Origin: JBFFXF01 sp041569895
GTDB taxonomy: Bacteria > Planctomycetota > UBA8108 > JACQVS01
Direction: 5' to 3'
Length of the DNA: 16,376 nt
Assembly: GCA_041569895.1 (NCBI GenBank)
Contig: JBFFXF010000166.1
Span: forward strand, 1 to 16,376
Shown: one piece after another, positions 14,549 to 16,376 of the stretch
Layout of the letters: every line of letters begins with the position of its first letter
How positions within the stretch are numbered: position 1 is the stretch's first letter
The notes under the pieces: model-generated
Databases searched by the model: none
Seen by the model: only the letters and a program-made list of their open reading frames with translations
What the model was told of the DNA's origin: nothing
Translations under genes and position numbers: made by a program

Positions 14549-15274
14549 ATGAGGCTCGGACTGTTCACGATCTGTCTGGCGTGTGTGTTGACGGCGCCGA
14601 CCGCGGACACCGCGCGCGCGGCCGACGATGCGAAGGCAGAGCAGGAGAAGGACAAGGAGAAGAAGAAGGCGAAGGCCCGGGAGAAGCGCAAGCGGAAGAA
14701 GAAGGCCCAGACGCCCTCCGATCTCGACCCCGAGGCCGCCGCGTGGATGAAGGCGGGGACGCCCGGCAAGGAGCACCGCGTGCTCAACGCCCTCATCGGC
14801 AACTTCGACGTCGCGGCGACGTTCTGGCCGGCCCCCGGAGCGCCCGCCATGGAGTCGAAGGCGACTTCCAGGTATCGGTGGGCCCTCGGCAAGCGATTCG
14901 TGCGGCAGGACTACCGGGGCGAATACGCGGGCATGCAGTTCCAGGGGCTCGGCTATATCGGCTACGACAACTTGAAGAAGGTCTACACCTCGCTGTGGAT
15001 GGACAGCATGTCGACGTCGTCGATGCTGAGCGAGGGAAAGGCCAACGATGCCGGCAACGTCATCACCTGGCACGGCACGCACATCGATCCGGTCACGAAC
15101 CAGGAGAAGAAGTCCCGCTACTTGATCAAGATCGAGAGCAAGGACCGGCACGTCGGCGAGATGTACGACATCCAGAAGGACGGCACCGAGTTCAAGATGA
15201 TGAAGCTCGTGTACACGAGAAAGGCCGACGCGGCGCCGAGGAAGAAGCGCAAGAAGGCCGCCGACGCCCTCTGA
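14549..15274 (+). CDS. Secreted DUF1579 protein with lysine-rich linker
   Basis: This 241-residue protein begins with an export signal (1-25, hydrophobic core and ARA before the likely cleavage). The ATG at 14549 has AGGTGA at good spacing. A very charged Lys/Glu/Arg segment follows (about 28-53, with KEKKKAKAREKRKRKKK). The DUF1579 domain is at about 70-225: PGKEHRVLNALIGNFDV, MESKATSRYRWALGKRFVRQ, FQGLGYIGYDNLKKVYTSLW, DSMSTSSMLSEGK, DPVTNQEKKSRYLIKI and EFKMMKLVYTRK. These strands suggest a lipocalin-like beta-barrel; the biochemical role is not known. The C-terminus is again basic (PRKKRKKAADAL). Basic tails at both ends are unusual for this family as I know it and may bind anionic surfaces or nucleic acid; this is inference. 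The sulfatase gene follows after 47 bp on the same strand. Confidence 0.9.
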   Translation: MRLGLFTICLACVLTAPTADTARAADDAKAEQEKDKEKKKAKAREKRKRKKKAQTPSDLDPEAAAWMKAGTPGKEHRVLNALIGNFDVAATFWPAPGAPAMESKATSRYRWALGKRFVRQDYRGEYAGMQFQGLGYIGYDNLKKVYTSLWMDSMSTSSMLSEGKANDAGNVITWHGTHIDPVTNQEKKSRYLIKIESKDRHVGEMYDIQKDGTEFKMMKLVYTRKADAAPRKKRKKAADAL

Positions 15275-15282
15275 CAGGAACG

Positions 15283-15307
15283 CATCCGAGAATCCGAGAA
15301 TCCGAGC
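15283..15307. repeat. Short direct repeat (8-bp unit)
   Basis: In the 47-bp gap between the DUF1579 gene and the sulfatase gene, the 8-bp unit GAATCCGA occurs twice in tandem, preceded by a partial copy (CATCCGA). The unit resembles the GATTCCGA-type words of the two convergent junctions. It sits just upstream of the sulfatase ribosome site. Confidence 0.6.
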
Positions 15308-15321
15308 TTCCAGACGACAGC

Positions 15322-16376
15322 ATGAGCAGACGAACGAGACAAGCCACGGCAACGACGCGCTCCGTTCCGTCGCTGTGCGCCCTTCTCGCCGTCCTCTCGA
15401 TGCCGGCGAGCCGCCCCCTGGCCGCGTCCGAGAAGCCGGGGAGCGGCCCGCCGAACGTCGTCATGATCATCTCCGATGACCAGGGGTGGGGCGATTACGG
15501 CTTCATGGGCCATCCCGTCATCCGGACGCCGCACCTCGACCGTCTGGCGTCGCGCAGCAAGCTGTTCACGCGCGGCTACGTCCCGACGAGCCTCTGTCGG
15601 CCGAGCCTGGCGACGCTGGCGACCGGTCTCTTCCCGCACCAGCACCTGATCACCGGCAATGACCCGCCCGGAGGCGCGCGCGAGCGCGTGCTCGAGGGGC
15701 GCCGCCGCATGATCGAGCTCTTTCGCGAGTCGCCGACGATCGCCGGTCTTCTCGCCAGCAAGAAGTACCTGAGCCACCAGTCGGGCAAGTGGTGGGAGGG
15801 CCACTGTCGCTGCGGCGAGTTCACCGACGGGATGACGCACGGAGACCCCTCGCGCGGAGGGCGACACGGCGATGACGGTCTGAAGATCGGACGGCGGACG
15901 ATGCAACCGATCTTCGACTTCGTCGAGGGCGCGGGCGAGCGCCCGTTCTTTCTCTGGTACGCCCCGTTCCTGCCGCACACCCCGCACAACCCGCCGGAAC
16001 GCCTCCTGGCGCGTTACCGCGAGGAAGGTCGAGCGCCGGCGCTCGCGAAGTACTACGCCATGTGCGAGTGGTTCGACGAGACCTGCGGGCAGCTGCTCGA
16101 TTTCCTCGAGAAGAAGGGCCTCACCGAGCGCACGCTCGTCGTCTACGTCACCGACAACGGCTGGATACAGAAGACGCGGGAGTCGGTGCTTCCCACCGGC
16201 TGGCGTCTGCCCCACGAGCCGAAGTCGAAGCGCTCCCCCTACGACGGCGGCCTGCGCACGCCGATCATGTTCTCCTGGCCGGGCCGCATCGAGCCGTCCC
16301 GAGACACGACGACGCTGGTCTCGAGCGTCGATCTCGTGCCGACGATCCTGCGCGCCTGCGGACTCCAGCCGACGCC
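15322..16376 (+). CDS. Secreted sulfatase, arylsulfatase A type (3' end beyond the window)
   Basis: 351 codons of an alkaline-phosphatase-superfamily sulfatase are present; the gene runs off the right edge without a stop. It should hydrolyse sulfate esters, probably of polysaccharides, in the periplasm or outside. An export signal covers about 1-35. Metal and active-site features are visible: NVVMIISDDQGWGDYG with Asp52/Asp53, SGKW with Lys156, PFLPHTPH (His219), VTDNG with Asp278/Asn279, and Lys302 in the EPKSKRSPYDGGLRTP segment. The formylglycine site at 92-96 reads C-R-P-S-L, so Cys92 is present but the Arg of C-x-P-S-R is Leu. The surrounding TSLCRPSLATLATGLFPHQH is otherwise typical. 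The variant could reduce or change maturation by FGE. The ATG at 15322 has a weak ribosome site. The gene is downstream of the DUF1579 gene and may be co-transcribed with it. Confidence 0.92.
   Translation, partial: MSRRTRQATATTRSVPSLCALLAVLSMPASRPLAASEKPGSGPPNVVMIISDDQGWGDYGFMGHPVIRTPHLDRLASRSKLFTRGYVPTSLCRPSLATLATGLFPHQHLITGNDPPGGARERVLEGRRRMIELFRESPTIAGLLASKKYLSHQSGKWWEGHCRCGEFTDGMTHGDPSRGGRHGDDGLKIGRRTMQPIFDFVEGAGERPFFLWYAPFLPHTPHNPPERLLARYREEGRAPALAKYYAMCEWFDETCGQLLDFLEKKGLTERTLVVYVTDNGWIQKTRESVLPTGWRLPHEPKSKRSPYDGGLRTPIMFSWPGRIEPSRDTTTLVSSVDLVPTILRACGLQPT

Noticed and set aside
14393..15352. 320-codon N-terminal extension of the dehydrogenase frame
   Set aside because: It runs antisense through the DUF1579 gene; the signal peptide right after the ATG at 14392 fixes a later start.
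1..16376. Phage, transposon, toxin-antitoxin or defence island
   Set aside because: No integrase, transposase, restriction, toxin or antitoxin motif was found, and no attachment-site repeats beyond the low-complexity tracts.

Overview
This is a GC-rich bacterial window that most resembles a member of the Planctomycetota or the wider PVC group. The case rests on gene content. There is an ECF sigma factor coupled to a Ser/Thr kinase with a C-terminal SUMF1/FGE-like domain, a PVC-type dehydrogenase-HEAT-cytochrome c fusion, a secreted sulfatase, a DUF1579 protein, and a small membrane protein with an N-terminal NPYASP motif typical of planctomycete proteins. No rRNA, tRNA, CRISPR array or transposase was seen.

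Layout. At the left edge (1-1359, minus) is the N-terminal part of an exported protein of unknown function; it starts with GTG behind a strong Shine-Dalgarno sequence. Next is a two-gene signalling unit on the minus strand: an ECF sigma factor (3893-4471) overlapping by 11 bp a kinase with PEGA-like and FGE-like domains (1453-3903). A 258-bp region holding three perfect inverted repeats separates it from a divergent gene (4730-5788, plus) for a membrane-anchored protein with a possible PLD-fold domain. That gene converges on the next operon across a 212-bp tract made almost entirely of short tandem repeats.

The central operon reads leftward: a DUF5362-like membrane protein (9381-9848), mtnB (8709-9368), mtnD (8114-8674), mtnC (7422-8117) and a PutP-like sodium:solute symporter (6001-7425). 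The last three are joined by 4-bp GTGA overlaps. MtnB, MtnC and MtnD carry out the lower half of the methionine salvage pathway, from methylthioribulose-1-phosphate to 4-methylthio-2-oxobutyrate. mtnA and mtnK are not in the window.

Divergent from that operon is a secreted HExxH protein, a putative zinc metallopeptidase (9952-11097). A second repeat-filled convergent junction follows (11098-11284), sharing exact 12-14 nt words with the first. Then comes the large dehydrogenase-HEAT-cytochrome c gene (11285-14392, minus). Divergent from it are a DUF1579 secreted protein (14549-15274) and a sulfatase cut by the right edge (15322-16376). The sulfatase has Leu in place of the Arg of the usual C-x-P-S-R maturation motif.

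Most genes belong to recognisable families. The points most worth a second look are the repeat-filled gene junctions, the sigma/kinase/membrane-protein neighbourhood with its palindromes, the degenerate FGE-like domain and the variant sulfatase motif. I did not see clear evidence of an entirely new defence or mobile system.
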